A stretch of DNA of 64,000 bases from a virus. Position 1 is the stretch's first letter, and every line of letters begins with the position of its first letter. Location of the stretch: IMG/VR virus record IMGVR_UViG_3300021962_008382, positions 94,916 to 158,915 of that record, one strand, 5' to 3'. The notes below the pieces were generated by a model. The model worked only from the letters and a program-made list of their open reading frames with translations. It was not told where the DNA came from and did no database searches. Below, piece after piece: positions 15,193 through 24,452 of this stretch. The position numbers and the translations under genes were made by a program.

Positions 15193-17784
15193 TTAATAAG
15201 TGAATACGGATTTTATTGATATTGATTGATTTTCAGTGGGTGTAAATGCAAGGCGATTATCTATATAAATTATCTTGCCAGAATATTTATCAACATCTGG
15301 AGTAGTTATATCAGTAGCGAACACCGTATTACCTAAGTAAGTAAACGTATCGTTAGCTGCTGGGGCTTTATCTTCTAACGGTGTAAGCAGCATAGCATTA
15401 TTTTCTGAGGTAATAATTTTAAATGTTGCACCATCGGACACTCTGCTTATAATTGCATCTTCCGTGAATACAGATGTGTTAACGTTACCAGAAACTAACC
15501 AGCAAGCTGAGCCGGTAATGTTATTAAAAAATCCAGTATCGCCGTAGCGACGCATATCTTTAATAAGACCAATTTGTCGAAAATCGTTCGTTACAACTAA
15601 ACCCTGATTTTTATCAGTACCTATTGTTGTATAGAAAGCAAGCGATCTCGCGTGGAGTTCTGATACTGGATCTCTACCGTGACCGTAGTATGGGGCAATT
15701 ATAGGTCTTGCCGCAGCGCCTGCACCTGTAGTATTAGAGGTAATAACTACATCTGCTTCAGTGTAGTTTTGCCCTTCAGTCAGTACATTTATTTTAGTTA
15801 CCCTTCCGTTGATTACTGTTGCATTTGCGGTACATCCCGTACCATTACCATTCACTGTAACAGTTACGTTACCCGGGTAGTTATATCCTTGTGATACAAC
15901 TTTAATAGCATGAATAGCACCCGGTACGGCTAATATTTCGCTCGTTGCTTGTACGGAATCAACATCACCTTCAACAAAGGATACCTCGAATTCAGCGTTA
16001 TCACCATCCCCTTCTGCAGTTACTGATGCGTAAGTATAACCTATACCACCATCTTGTATCTGAAAATTAACTATTTTACCCCCATCAACAACAGGGTAAA
16101 TAATAGCTTCTGATTTTTCTCCTCTCAACACCGCTGTTGCGTTAGAGCCAGCTCCGGTGATGGTAACGTTTGGTATACGATTGTATCCTGAGCCGTACTT
16201 TAAAGTGGCTGTTGCGGTTGCTCTAAACCCAGCATACGCTAAGTTAGCTGTTCCGAATGTCTGAGTACCTGTAGTATGTGTTGGCGGGGTTGCATTAGCA
16301 GTTCCCCCTGCTGTGCAGGTGTACAACCTTGTGTTGTAATATACCTGTGTGTTTATATCTAAGTTAGCATTAGCTACCCAACCGCTTCCTATCACAACTG
16401 TAGGTGCAGTAGTAAAATCTTTACCGCTGCTAACCATTACAACTCTGCCTACAGAATTACCATTCAACGTAGTAATAGCAGATGCCCCGGTACCTCCTCC
16501 CCCTGATATAGTAACATTAGGAGCATCAAGATACCCCGATCCACCTTCGCTTAGAGTAATATAACTAACAGCCCCGTTTAAATCTTTAAGTGTATCGATA
16601 GTACCAGCAGCTGTAACGTTAGCATTAGCAGTGAATGTTGTAGCTCTGTATTTTAATCCTACGGTTCCATTGCTTGTTGTACCACGAGTATGTACGGGGC
16701 CAGATGCACCTGATATGCCAGATTTTACAACTTCGTAAATGTTGTTTTGAAAATTTAAATACTGACCTGTAAAGTATGTATTTGATGATAACCAGTTTGT
16801 TGTACCTGAAATAGGGGGTTCTATAGTTACTGTAGTATTACCAGAGTAATACCCACTACCAGCATTCTCGACAACGGCTTGAATAATAACACATGGATTA
16901 TCTTCCTGATAACCATCACCTACAACTACCAGGGAAGCATATGTATAGTTATCCCCGGAATTAATTATATTAATTTTTCTAATTTCCCCGCTAGAATAAA
17001 ATTGATCGCTAAGCGATGTTTTAACCGGCATTTTTGTTGCGGATAAAAACTTACTCTGTAAGGACAGGGGAATCGTACCTATAAATTTCCATTTGTACCC
17101 GTCGCTGAGTGTAAACGGTTCAGGTTGAGTGGAGATAGGCTTAACTGTTGACAGTGAATCATTGTTGTTGTTTAGACATTTGTAGATATGATAATCTTCA
17201 GTTAATACATAGAAGTTTGCGTCTTGTATAGTATTAGCGCCAGAGTAAGAATACCCTAAAACCGCGTTAGCTAGAGCACCGGACCCGTAAGTATCTGTTA
17301 TGTTAATACTAATATTAGCAACATTATTTGTATAACCATATCCATTATTAAGCATCGTTATCGCAGTTATCACACCGTCTGTAATCGTAAGATTAGCAGT
17401 CGCACCTATACCGTTGCCCCCGGTAATAGATATAGCAGTATTAGCGCTATAATTTGATCCACCGTTTATTAAATTAATACCTATAATTTGATCTGAGCAT
17501 TGATCATCATACATATCATAAACAGTATTAGCGGTCCAATTAACCCGGTCAACGACATAGCTAACATCCCCCGGTTGCACCTGCTTTACTGAAACTATTC
17601 TTCGGCGAACGTATTGTTCGTATGAAGGTGAATCAACCGGGGTAGGGGGATTATCTGGATCATCCCACTCAACTACTTGACCAATAAAATAGAAGTACTT
17701 ACCTGCTCTCGAGGTAACTTCGTCATAAACAGCATCTGCTACTGTTGTAAATAGCAGTGGTTTAGTTAGAGTGGTAGATGACAT
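15193..17784 (-). CDS. 8: Baseplate wedge protein gp8-like, with GxGY beta repeats
   Basis: An 863-residue wedge protein. The N-terminal 110 residues (FYFIGQVVEWDDPDNPPTPV, RRRIVSVKQVQPGDVSYVV) and the block at about 180-260 (FYVLTEDYHIYKCLNNN, DGYKWKFIGTIPLSL, KMPV) match the gp8 family of T4-like baseplates. Unlike the 334-residue T4 gp8, about nine copies of a module with GSGY, then P-NVTISGGGGTGA are inserted. They occur near residues 105-170, 280-310, 400-520 and 540-700 and probably form extra beta domains. The C-terminal part (HARSLAFYTTIGTDKNQGLV, RQIGLIKDMRRYGDT) is again conserved. It sits between the giant tail protein and the small tail protein. Confidence 0.75.
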   Translation of the reverse strand: MSSTTLTKPLLFTTVADAVYDEVTSRAGKYFYFIGQVVEWDDPDNPPTPVDSPSYEQYVRRRIVSVKQVQPGDVSYVVDRVNWTANTVYDMYDDQCSDQIIGINLINGGSNYSANTAISITGGNGIGATANLTITDGVITAITMLNNGYGYTNNVANISINITDTYGSGALANAVLGYSYSGANTIQDANFYVLTEDYHIYKCLNNNNDSLSTVKPISTQPEPFTLSDGYKWKFIGTIPLSLQSKFLSATKMPVKTSLSDQFYSSGEIRKINIINSGDNYTYASLVVVGDGYQEDNPCVIIQAVVENAGSGYYSGNTTVTIEPPISGTTNWLSSNTYFTGQYLNFQNNIYEVVKSGISGASGPVHTRGTTSNGTVGLKYRATTFTANANVTAAGTIDTLKDLNGAVSYITLSEGGSGYLDAPNVTISGGGGTGASAITTLNGNSVGRVVMVSSGKDFTTAPTVVIGSGWVANANLDINTQVYYNTRLYTCTAGGTANATPPTHTTGTQTFGTANLAYAGFRATATATLKYGSGYNRIPNVTITGAGSNATAVLRGEKSEAIIYPVVDGGKIVNFQIQDGGIGYTYASVTAEGDGDNAEFEVSFVEGDVDSVQATSEILAVPGAIHAIKVVSQGYNYPGNVTVTVNGNGTGCTANATVINGRVTKINVLTEGQNYTEADVVITSNTTGAGAAARPIIAPYYGHGRDPVSELHARSLAFYTTIGTDKNQGLVVTNDFRQIGLIKDMRRYGDTGFFNNITGSACWLVSGNVNTSVFTEDAIISRVSDGATFKIITSENNAMLLTPLEDKAPAANDTFTYLGNTVFATDITTPDVDKYSGKIIYIDNRLAFTPTENQSISIKSVFTY

Positions 17785-17785
17785 G

Positions 17786-18250
17786 TTATACTATCGAGAT
17801 CGTCCAGGTAATCGTAATAGCATCACTTGCAGATTTATTAATTACGGGGAACACAGTTCTACACAACATTGAACCCGTGGTACCATTGTTAAAAATGCCA
17901 GCCTCAGCAAGCGCACCTGTACCTGTACCTGCAGGATAAGATGCAGAATACGAAATAGTATTTGATGATGGGGAACCACCCGCAACCGTTAGTGCCACTC
18001 TAGCAAGCTCAGTTTCTAGAGTTGTATTGCCAACTACAGGTGATGTATTACCAGTTCCTACTGCCATATGGCTCATAACAGCAGCGGTATTACCTGCTAG
18101 GCGAGCGGCAATTACCGACTTACCTGCAGTAACCACAAGATTCTTGTGATGGTACTCTTCTCTCGCACCATCAACTTCTGATGTCTTTACAACAATTAAA
18201 TCGCCAACAACTTTTAGATTGTTGGAAATATCTTCATTAAAGGTTAGCAT
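17786..18250 (-). CDS. Small conserved tail structural protein
   Basis: A 154-residue protein. It contains a widespread phage tail pattern: NLVVTAGKSVIAARLAGNTA at about 42-61, MSHMAVGTGNTSP, ELARVALT, YPAGTGTGALAEAGIFN, then MLCRTVFPVINKSASD and a final TITWTISIV. Proteins of this family occur next to baseplate wedge genes in T4-like and other myophages and are virion components; the precise location is unknown. A TATAAATA late promoter is 26 nt upstream, and GTAGGAGAA gives a strong ribosome binding site for the ATG at 18250. The gp8 gene follows after 1 nt. Confidence 0.7.
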   Translation of the reverse strand: MLTFNEDISNNLKVVGDLIVVKTSEVDGAREEYHHKNLVVTAGKSVIAARLAGNTAAVMSHMAVGTGNTSPVVGNTTLETELARVALTVAGGSPSSNTISYSASYPAGTGTGALAEAGIFNNGTTGSMLCRTVFPVINKSASDAITITWTISIV

Positions 18251-18275
18251 TAGTTTCTCCTACGGGATATTCTAT

Positions 18276-18283
18276 TATTTATA
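18276..18283 (-). promoter_or_regulatory. T4-type late promoter (TATAAATA)
   Basis: Exact minus-strand TATAAATA in the 38-nt gap before the small tail gene, 26 nt upstream of the ATG at 18250 and followed by AGGAGA. It would drive the 18250-to-8870 block (tail protein, gp8, giant protein). Confidence 0.75.
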
Positions 18284-18288
18284 ATAAA

Positions 18289-19965
18289 CTACGATACAGT
18301 TATATCTATTTCATCGCTGAAAGATATAAAGCTTGCACTTAGATTTTCAACATAGTCTTCTAAGAAATACTCTGAAGCATACGGTGCTTCAGTTGTAATG
18401 AAATTTAACGATATATCCAACGATAACGAATCAGTAATAGAAATATTGCTTTCTATATTACTAGAGATTTCTAAAACATGAAAATCGGATACGGTTGTGT
18501 TACTGGCTTGAACTGCCCCGTACAGATAGGTAAAGTTATCATTTGGTGTAGTATTGTCCGATAAGATCTTAGACATACTATATTGAAGAGAGTCAACAGC
18601 AGAATAAGAGTCTGTAAGTATACTTCTTAAGAAGTTAACAGTTGACGCTATTTCAGTAATAACGTTGAAATTAGATTCAAGGACTAACTCACCAAACATT
18701 CGTGTACCTGCAGGATGAATAATATCCATCACTGCTTTTTTGTATTTTTCTAACCGTTCGTCTATACGGAGAACATAAGAATACGGTTGATAATAGGCAT
18801 CGTCCTCAAGATACATAACATCACTTAAGAAGCCATCTGTAGTATCATAATGACCTGGATAATTAATTACTGAGCCAAGCTCTACGAATATGGAAGCGTC
18901 AGATAATGAGCCAAGAGATGTTGATCCTAGATCTGATATGGCTGTAGAAGTTACAAAGTCTCTTAATAAAGTACCAGTAAAATCTTCAGCGAAATAACTT
19001 AGAGCATAATTACCTTCTAGTGATACTGTACCACGATCTACAAAACCTCTAGTGCTATCTGTAATAGTAGCTGCACCACCAATGAAGGTAAAGGTTGTAG
19101 ATGCGGGCGCACGCGTAGAAGAGGTAAAGAAATTATAAAAATCACTAGTGTATCCTATACCAGAACTTACTAGCTGTACGTTTACAATACCCCCACCAGT
19201 AGATATTTTAGTTACTTTAATTCTTGTGGTATTACCTGCACCGGCTTCTAAAGTAAAAACATCGCCCACTCTGAAGCCTGTCCCGGGGTTTGAAATTGTA
19301 AACTTATTAGGTACAGCGATTACAATCCCTTTATAATTAGGGGCTTCAACTCTATCCCCTACATTAATTGGAACGTTCTGTCTATTATCAATAAAAAATT
19401 CAAATATATCTTCACTTATACCGGCAAGAGAAGAGCATATATCTTTTTCTTGAACAAATAAAGTATACTGAGATGTATCCGATGTAATTAGTACGTTTTT
19501 ATCTAAGATTGTATCAGGATTACCGTATACAGTTTGGAGAAAAATTGAACTTCTTTGAATCCATTTGCCGTCAGATGCTCTAAGTATTTGATTAGACGGG
19601 TAATAAACTTCTACCTCTTTATCAAATAATAATCTAAAAAGTAAATGAAAACCTTTTTCGGTACCTTTACTTGTATACAGATCTTTTATTTTTTTAACTA
19701 AAACTTTCTTATCTAAGGAGGCAATTCTAGGTATATCGTCGCAGTACTGTCTTTGAAAATTCTCTATAAAGCTAGTTATAGTTCTATCAACATCATTATA
19801 TGAAAGAGCGTTTTGTAAAACTTCTTGTGCACCGCTATCTTGCTCTAAAAACTTATAGTATGCTTCTACGAAAGCAACAAATGTAGGAAAGTCGCTCTGT
19901 ACAAACTCAGGTACTTGATTGCTAACTATCGCTGATAGTTTTTCTGTTATTCTAGTCGTGGTCAT
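18289..19965 (-). CDS. Baseplate wedge protein, gp7/gpI-like
   Basis: A 558-residue protein directly downstream of gp6, overlapping it by 4 nt. The N-terminal 150 residues (VPEFVQSDFPTFVAFVEAYY, DDIPRIASLDKKVLVKKIKD, SKGTEKGFHLLFRLLFDKE) are the conserved helical region of wedge proteins that pair with gp6 in marine myophages. Residues about 390-430 (YSYVLRIDERLEKYKKAV, DIIHPAGTRMFGEL) are a second conserved stretch. In contractile tails the gene after the gp6/gpJ homologue encodes its wedge partner (gp7 or gpI), so I infer that role. Two short GTGF/GIGY modules in the middle resemble those of gp8. Confidence 0.65.
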   Translation of the reverse strand: MTTTRITEKLSAIVSNQVPEFVQSDFPTFVAFVEAYYKFLEQDSGAQEVLQNALSYNDVDRTITSFIENFQRQYCDDIPRIASLDKKVLVKKIKDLYTSKGTEKGFHLLFRLLFDKEVEVYYPSNQILRASDGKWIQRSSIFLQTVYGNPDTILDKNVLITSDTSQYTLFVQEKDICSSLAGISEDIFEFFIDNRQNVPINVGDRVEAPNYKGIVIAVPNKFTISNPGTGFRVGDVFTLEAGAGNTTRIKVTKISTGGGIVNVQLVSSGIGYTSDFYNFFTSSTRAPASTTFTFIGGAATITDSTRGFVDRGTVSLEGNYALSYFAEDFTGTLLRDFVTSTAISDLGSTSLGSLSDASIFVELGSVINYPGHYDTTDGFLSDVMYLEDDAYYQPYSYVLRIDERLEKYKKAVMDIIHPAGTRMFGELVLESNFNVITEIASTVNFLRSILTDSYSAVDSLQYSMSKILSDNTTPNDNFTYLYGAVQASNTTVSDFHVLEISSNIESNISITDSLSLDISLNFITTEAPYASEYFLEDYVENLSASFISFSDEIDITVS

Positions 19966-21806
19966 GAAATAGCAGTAATGTTAATAGTTAGACCGGCAGT
20001 TCTATTAGCTGGGATACTCTTTGTACTATTATCATAAGTTACGATTTGATTACGAGTAGCGATAATATTATAACTATCTTTCTGAAGATCTACGTTAAAT
20101 CTTACATCAAATTGACCGGCTGGATAACCTATAGGTATAATATCATTTATAACAATTTCACCCAGTCTATAATTGATTGTACCTACAGCACCAAGATCTA
20201 CATCTGTAAGGAAGTTATATAATCGAAGAGTACCGGTGCCATTAAGATCTGGCGGCATTGAGTCTGGCAGGTCTCTTATAATTACCCCAACACTTTCGCC
20301 CAGATAAGATACGTAGAATAGAGTTGACGTGAGCGTACCAGGTTGTAGTTTGTTACTGAATTTAAGTTTAGAATCACTTAGGTAGGAGTTGGAAACGTTG
20401 AGAACTGGTTGTATTCTTTTTTGTAACTCTATTTGAGCAACTGCACTAATTATTGATGTATTAACAGCCAAAACTTTATTAATAAGCTGAGAATAGTAGA
20501 ACGGTGTTTCAAACTCTTGAAGTGTATTTGTAAAATAATTTATTACAGCTGTATTTACTAAGCTACTTATCTGAGCAGCTGTTGATGTTGTTCTATTCTT
20601 GTTATAAGAAACATCGACGGTCAAACCAACGTACGTGTAATCTGGATCTACAAATTCTGGAAATACTGTAAGAACTTGTCTTTCTTTTAATAAGGTATTT
20701 TTAATAGACTGCTTAGTAGCTTCATTAATTACATACCCTTCGTACGGTTTAAGAGATATAAAAACTTTGCCGTAAATAGGAGGGTCGTTATCTTCACCGC
20801 CCCAGACCGATACAGCTTCTACCTGCGGATAAGAGGCTTTAATTATCGAAGAATAGTCATTTTTAGTTACAGCTCTATCCATAGACAGATAGGCTCTTGG
20901 TGCATTAAACTTAATCGAGGTAATGCTCTCTTTAGCAGATCCGTTAGTAGAATTGCTTACAGTTGTAATAGCGATATCGTTTGATCCCCCTATCGCACCA
21001 CCTGACTGAAACGTCTGGGCAATATTACCTGATACATTAGTTTCTGCACCAACTGAAACTAGATATTTAATTGTTATAATATTACCCGCAGTTAGTTTCT
21101 TACCTATTATTCCATCACCAAAATAAATCTGATACTTACCTAATGGGTTTTCTTCTAGGAAATATACCGTTGAAGCGCTATCTACATCTACGATTGTATT
21201 TGAATTAGTATACGTGGTAGTTGTAGTATCTGAAGTAGAAGTCTGTACGGTAACTAACATTGTAGTTGTATCGACGTCAACGTTAGGTATTTCATACTTC
21301 TCGTCTGGACCCGGCGCAACGACCGTAAAGGAATACTGAAGTAACGTTCCCTGCTTAACAGTAATATTATCAAACAAATAAACCCCGTTTGATGGGGTTA
21401 TTGTATACGCTTGAGTTGTTAAGAATGTATATTGCGAGCTATTAATCGTCGTAGTAAACGGTGAGTAGATAGGTAATGTTAAAGATGTAGGTAGGTTAAC
21501 TGGATTATTAACTGTGACGTCTAGAACGGCAGTTGAGCCTACGATTGATCTAGGTGTATACCCGAGATGCTTAGCTATTGAAACAGCAGATGATCTTTTA
21601 ACAGCTGAATCTAAAAACATCTCATTAACTAACATATTAGCTAAGTATGCGTTATAATGAGTATTATAAGCAAGCAGATCGATAAGAACCGATAGACCAG
21701 ACCCTTCAAAATCGTAATCTGTAAATTCATTTTGAGCATTCAGAAATGTCTTTAAATTAGTTTTGATTGTATCAAAATCTAACTCTGTAATTCTCAGATT
21801 AGCCAT
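19962..21806 (-). CDS. 6: Baseplate wedge protein gp6
   Basis: A 614-residue gpJ/gp6-type wedge subunit. Residues 1-110 show the classic signature: LDFDTIKTNLKTFLNAQNEF, DYDFEGSGLSVLIDLLAYNT, NMLVNEMFLDSAVKRSSAVS, KHLGYTPRS. A central region (FNAPRAYLSMDRAVTKNDY at about 303-321, then VEAVSVWGGED) is also diagnostic. In T4, gp6 dimers with gp7 form the inner ring of the baseplate that closes around the hub. It directly follows gp25 with no gap and overlaps the gp7-like gene, the usual wedge gene order. Length is close to T4 gp6 (660 residues). Confidence 0.9.
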   Translation of the reverse strand: MANLRITELDFDTIKTNLKTFLNAQNEFTDYDFEGSGLSVLIDLLAYNTHYNAYLANMLVNEMFLDSAVKRSSAVSIAKHLGYTPRSIVGSTAVLDVTVNNPVNLPTSLTLPIYSPFTTTINSSQYTFLTTQAYTITPSNGVYLFDNITVKQGTLLQYSFTVVAPGPDEKYEIPNVDVDTTTMLVTVQTSTSDTTTTTYTNSNTIVDVDSASTVYFLEENPLGKYQIYFGDGIIGKKLTAGNIITIKYLVSVGAETNVSGNIAQTFQSGGAIGGSNDIAITTVSNSTNGSAKESITSIKFNAPRAYLSMDRAVTKNDYSSIIKASYPQVEAVSVWGGEDNDPPIYGKVFISLKPYEGYVINEATKQSIKNTLLKERQVLTVFPEFVDPDYTYVGLTVDVSYNKNRTTSTAAQISSLVNTAVINYFTNTLQEFETPFYYSQLINKVLAVNTSIISAVAQIELQKRIQPVLNVSNSYLSDSKLKFSNKLQPGTLTSTLFYVSYLGESVGVIIRDLPDSMPPDLNGTGTLRLYNFLTDVDLGAVGTINYRLGEIVINDIIPIGYPAGQFDVRFNVDLQKDSYNIIATRNQIVTYDNSTKSIPANRTAGLTINITAIS

Positions 21807-22199
21807 TTATCGGATTCTCGTTAATGCAGTCTTTACGGTTATCGGTCTTTCATTATTTACTGTTCGAAATACTACCTCTACCTCTATACCATTTTCATCT
21901 ACCTGCTCATCTATATTAACTTCTAGAACTATAACTCTAGGTTCGAATTTTGCAAGCACATCGAATATAGTTCTTCTCATAACAGAAACAGTAATCGGTG
22001 AGAAGTTTTCAAAGAGAAGAGAATATATTTGACAACCTATCTCTGGATGAAACGGTCTTTCATAATGCTGAGTCGATATCAAGTTTCGTACCGACTGTTT
22101 TATAGCTTCTTCATCATACTTTAAAACAACATCTCCTGTCGAAGGATGTTGTGTAAAGCTTAATCCTAAATCAGAAAATTGTCTGGATGATCTTGCCAT
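21807..22199 (-). CDS. 25: Baseplate wedge protein gp25
   Basis: A 130-residue gp25/gpW-type protein, the most conserved component of contractile baseplates. In T4 it binds gp6-gp7 and nucleates the sheath. Seen here: DLGLSFTQHPSTGDVVLKYD, AIKQSVRNLISTQHYERPFH with the EPR-like loop (YERPFHPEIGC, about 64-74), and RRTIFDVLAKFEPRV. Length matches T4 gp25 (132). The ATG at 22199 lacks a clear ribosome binding site. A CATAAATA late-promoter-like element lies 15 nt upstream, so the late message would have a very short leader. The gp6 gene follows directly. Confidence 0.9.
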   Translation of the reverse strand: MARSSRQFSDLGLSFTQHPSTGDVVLKYDEEAIKQSVRNLISTQHYERPFHPEIGCQIYSLLFENFSPITVSVMRRTIFDVLAKFEPRVIVLEVNIDEQVDENGIEVEVVFRTVNNERPITVKTALTRIR

Positions 22200-22213
22200 A
22201 TGCTTTTCTATAG

Positions 22214-22221
22214 TATTTATG
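22214..22221 (-). promoter_or_regulatory. Probable late promoter (CATAAATA) before gp25
   Basis: Minus-strand CATAAATA, one base from the T4 consensus, across the stop of the needle gene and 15 nt from the gp25 ATG. It would produce a leader of only about 8-9 nt. Confidence 0.5.
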
Positions 22222-24451
22222 CCAGTTTGGATAGACCATCACTGTGTTTTCTATTGTTCCAGAACGTCATAACTTGCTTTCGATTGTTTTCCCCTTTATA
22301 GGAGATATGAATCCAAGGGGTATTCGAATAGCTGGTATATTCCAATATTAACTGATCGTAGTTTAATACTCGTGCTAGGCGTTTAGCTATATTAAAATAA
22401 TCAGATGGTTTATAACCTAAGAATTGAATATCTACACATGAACCGAATGGGTGTTCTGAGTTGATAGAACTTATGTCTTTAGACCGATAACCAGAAGCTA
22501 TAATAAGACTAGGGAATAAACTAGCCGCTGGTTCCAAGATATTAAGTGCTACCTGTTGCAGATTATAATAAATCTGACCAGAATTTTCTGATTGAGGTAT
22601 TCTGCTTCTAACAAGGGACGCTTTAGCAGATAACATATCAACTGTAAAGCTAGATGACAAGAAGAAGTTACCTGGTAGGGGATTTTTTGAGAGCAGGGAT
22701 TCAGATGCAGTAATCAATTTACTCTGCTGGCTTTGTATTGAGGCAGTCTCAATAACTTTAGGCTGCCTTTCAAAGTCAACTATCGAGGATAGTCCTGAGA
22801 GTACAATAAGACTCTTATGATTATCATATTCACCTTCTGCGGCTAAATCTTCCTCTAATCTTAAAGCGTAAGGATCTGCTATTGTGGGAACAACGGGATC
22901 ATCAATTTCTACCGGATCAATATCTTTTCTACCATCAAGTACACCAAACTTTGATCTTCCAGCGGTAGCTGCGATAGGGCCCTGAGGTTTTATCGAGGTA
23001 CCTACGTTTTCGTTTATTAATGGTGAATCAATATTAAATGTTTGAGCTGCTGTAAAATAAAAATTACCAGCTGTATTACCATACCTGTCGTTACCAATTT
23101 GCTCATGTAAATCAAGTACAGTACGAATGTAGTTGTACACACTATATGTGTACATATAAAAGGACTTAATGTTTAAATTCTCATCTGCGAGCATATTCAA
23201 GTCTTTATTTGAATATAAATTCAACGCAACATTAGCTTCTATATTAACATTGCTGCTAGAAATATTAAACTCTTCTGCTGCTGAAAGATTAAACTTACCC
23301 CCTGCAGCTGCTGATATATCATTATGACAAGTAATGCTTGTATTACCTTCTACTTCAATATTAGCATCGGTACCTACGTAGATATTACATCCTCCGTTAA
23401 CTGAAATATCAGCTTTACCAGAGATAGCAATCTTACCGTTGCGATCAATAATTTCATAAGAAGAACCTGTAGTGCGCTTAGTTACTGAGCCACTTGCATC
23501 AATTTCGACAAAGGTACCTGATCTATGGTAGATATGAAGTCGTTCAGAACCAGGAGTATCATCCATTTCAATAATATGACCCCTTTCAGTCTGTATTACT
23601 TTATTGAAAGGATACTCACCCACGAATGGAGAAAGAGGTTGACTCCAAGATTCTTCACCAGGTAGTTTAGCACCTTGCATTCTATTTAAATTTTTCTTTT
23701 GAACTATAGTACCTCTAATATCACCAACAGCTAGCTTATTAACATCAGTTAAGCCTTGGTATTCTTTAGTAGGATAGGTACCTGTAGGGTCCACAAAGCC
23801 TAAAGAGGTGGTTGAGACAATGTTTGTATTTTCTACGTTGTCAGTATTATACGTCTCAGATTTAGAAAGTTCATTATTTACGGTTTGATCAGAATAATTT
23901 TGTGTAGCTGTCTCTACAAGATTATCACGATCTTGCTCTGCTGCTTCTGCTGCGGATGTCTCGACCGCGTCTTTAACTTTTTTTGGTTTAAATAATCCGG
24001 ATATAGCCGAGAATAGCGAAGAGACTATAGAAGACTTAACTGAGCTACTTAAACTACCAGCAAGAGCTTCAATATTAAGTATTGAAGCTTTATCTGTAGG
24101 TAACGCGTTAATCAACTCACCTTGCAGCTTATTTGCAAATTTAGATGTGATATCATCAACTAGTTGATTTTGTATCTCGGTTTTAAGGGTATTAGTTAAT
24201 TCACTGGATGAAAAGTTACCAGCTACAATGTCTACTGGATTCGAAGTTCCTATTAGATTATTTTTTACATCATTAATTGTCTGGTTAGTAGACCTATTAA
24301 CACTCTGTACAAGTTCATTAGAAATTTCTTGCGAAACTTTGCCCGCGATATTATTAGCATTTGTATTATCAAGACCTGTTGCATCTATAATCGCTTGTGA
24401 TGCAGATGTCTTAAGCTCTTCGTTTACTTGTGATTGTATATTAGTCGTCAT
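22217..24451 (-). CDS. Tail needle/spike with C-terminal M15 peptidase
   Basis: A 744-residue protein corresponding to the C-terminal needle of T4 gp5 but encoded apart from the OB-fold domain. Residues about 1-210 are Ser/Thr/Asn-rich helices. Residues 285-450 carry the needle pattern (RGHIIEMDDTPGSERLHIYH, VEIDASGSVTKRT, GKADISVNGGCNIYVGTDA), as in gp5/VgrG beta-helices. The C-terminal about 100 residues match peptidase M15 (D,D- or L,D-carboxypeptidase): SGYRS, SEHPFGSCVDI with His667 and Asp674, Glu704 in LILEY, and WIHIS with His715. It probably pierces the outer membrane and cuts cross-link peptides in murein. It follows the OB-fold gene after 1 nt. Confidence 0.8.
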   Translation of the reverse strand: MTTNIQSQVNEELKTSASQAIIDATGLDNTNANNIAGKVSQEISNELVQSVNRSTNQTINDVKNNLIGTSNPVDIVAGNFSSSELTNTLKTEIQNQLVDDITSKFANKLQGELINALPTDKASILNIEALAGSLSSSVKSSIVSSLFSAISGLFKPKKVKDAVETSAAEAAEQDRDNLVETATQNYSDQTVNNELSKSETYNTDNVENTNIVSTTSLGFVDPTGTYPTKEYQGLTDVNKLAVGDIRGTIVQKKNLNRMQGAKLPGEESWSQPLSPFVGEYPFNKVIQTERGHIIEMDDTPGSERLHIYHRSGTFVEIDASGSVTKRTTGSSYEIIDRNGKIAISGKADISVNGGCNIYVGTDANIEVEGNTSITCHNDISAAAGGKFNLSAAEEFNISSSNVNIEANVALNLYSNKDLNMLADENLNIKSFYMYTYSVYNYIRTVLDLHEQIGNDRYGNTAGNFYFTAAQTFNIDSPLINENVGTSIKPQGPIAATAGRSKFGVLDGRKDIDPVEIDDPVVPTIADPYALRLEEDLAAEGEYDNHKSLIVLSGLSSIVDFERQPKVIETASIQSQQSKLITASESLLSKNPLPGNFFLSSSFTVDMLSAKASLVRSRIPQSENSGQIYYNLQQVALNILEPAASLFPSLIIASGYRSKDISSINSEHPFGSCVDIQFLGYKPSDYFNIAKRLARVLNYDQLILEYTSYSNTPWIHISYKGENNRKQVMTFWNNRKHSDGLSKLA

Positions 24452-24452
24452 G

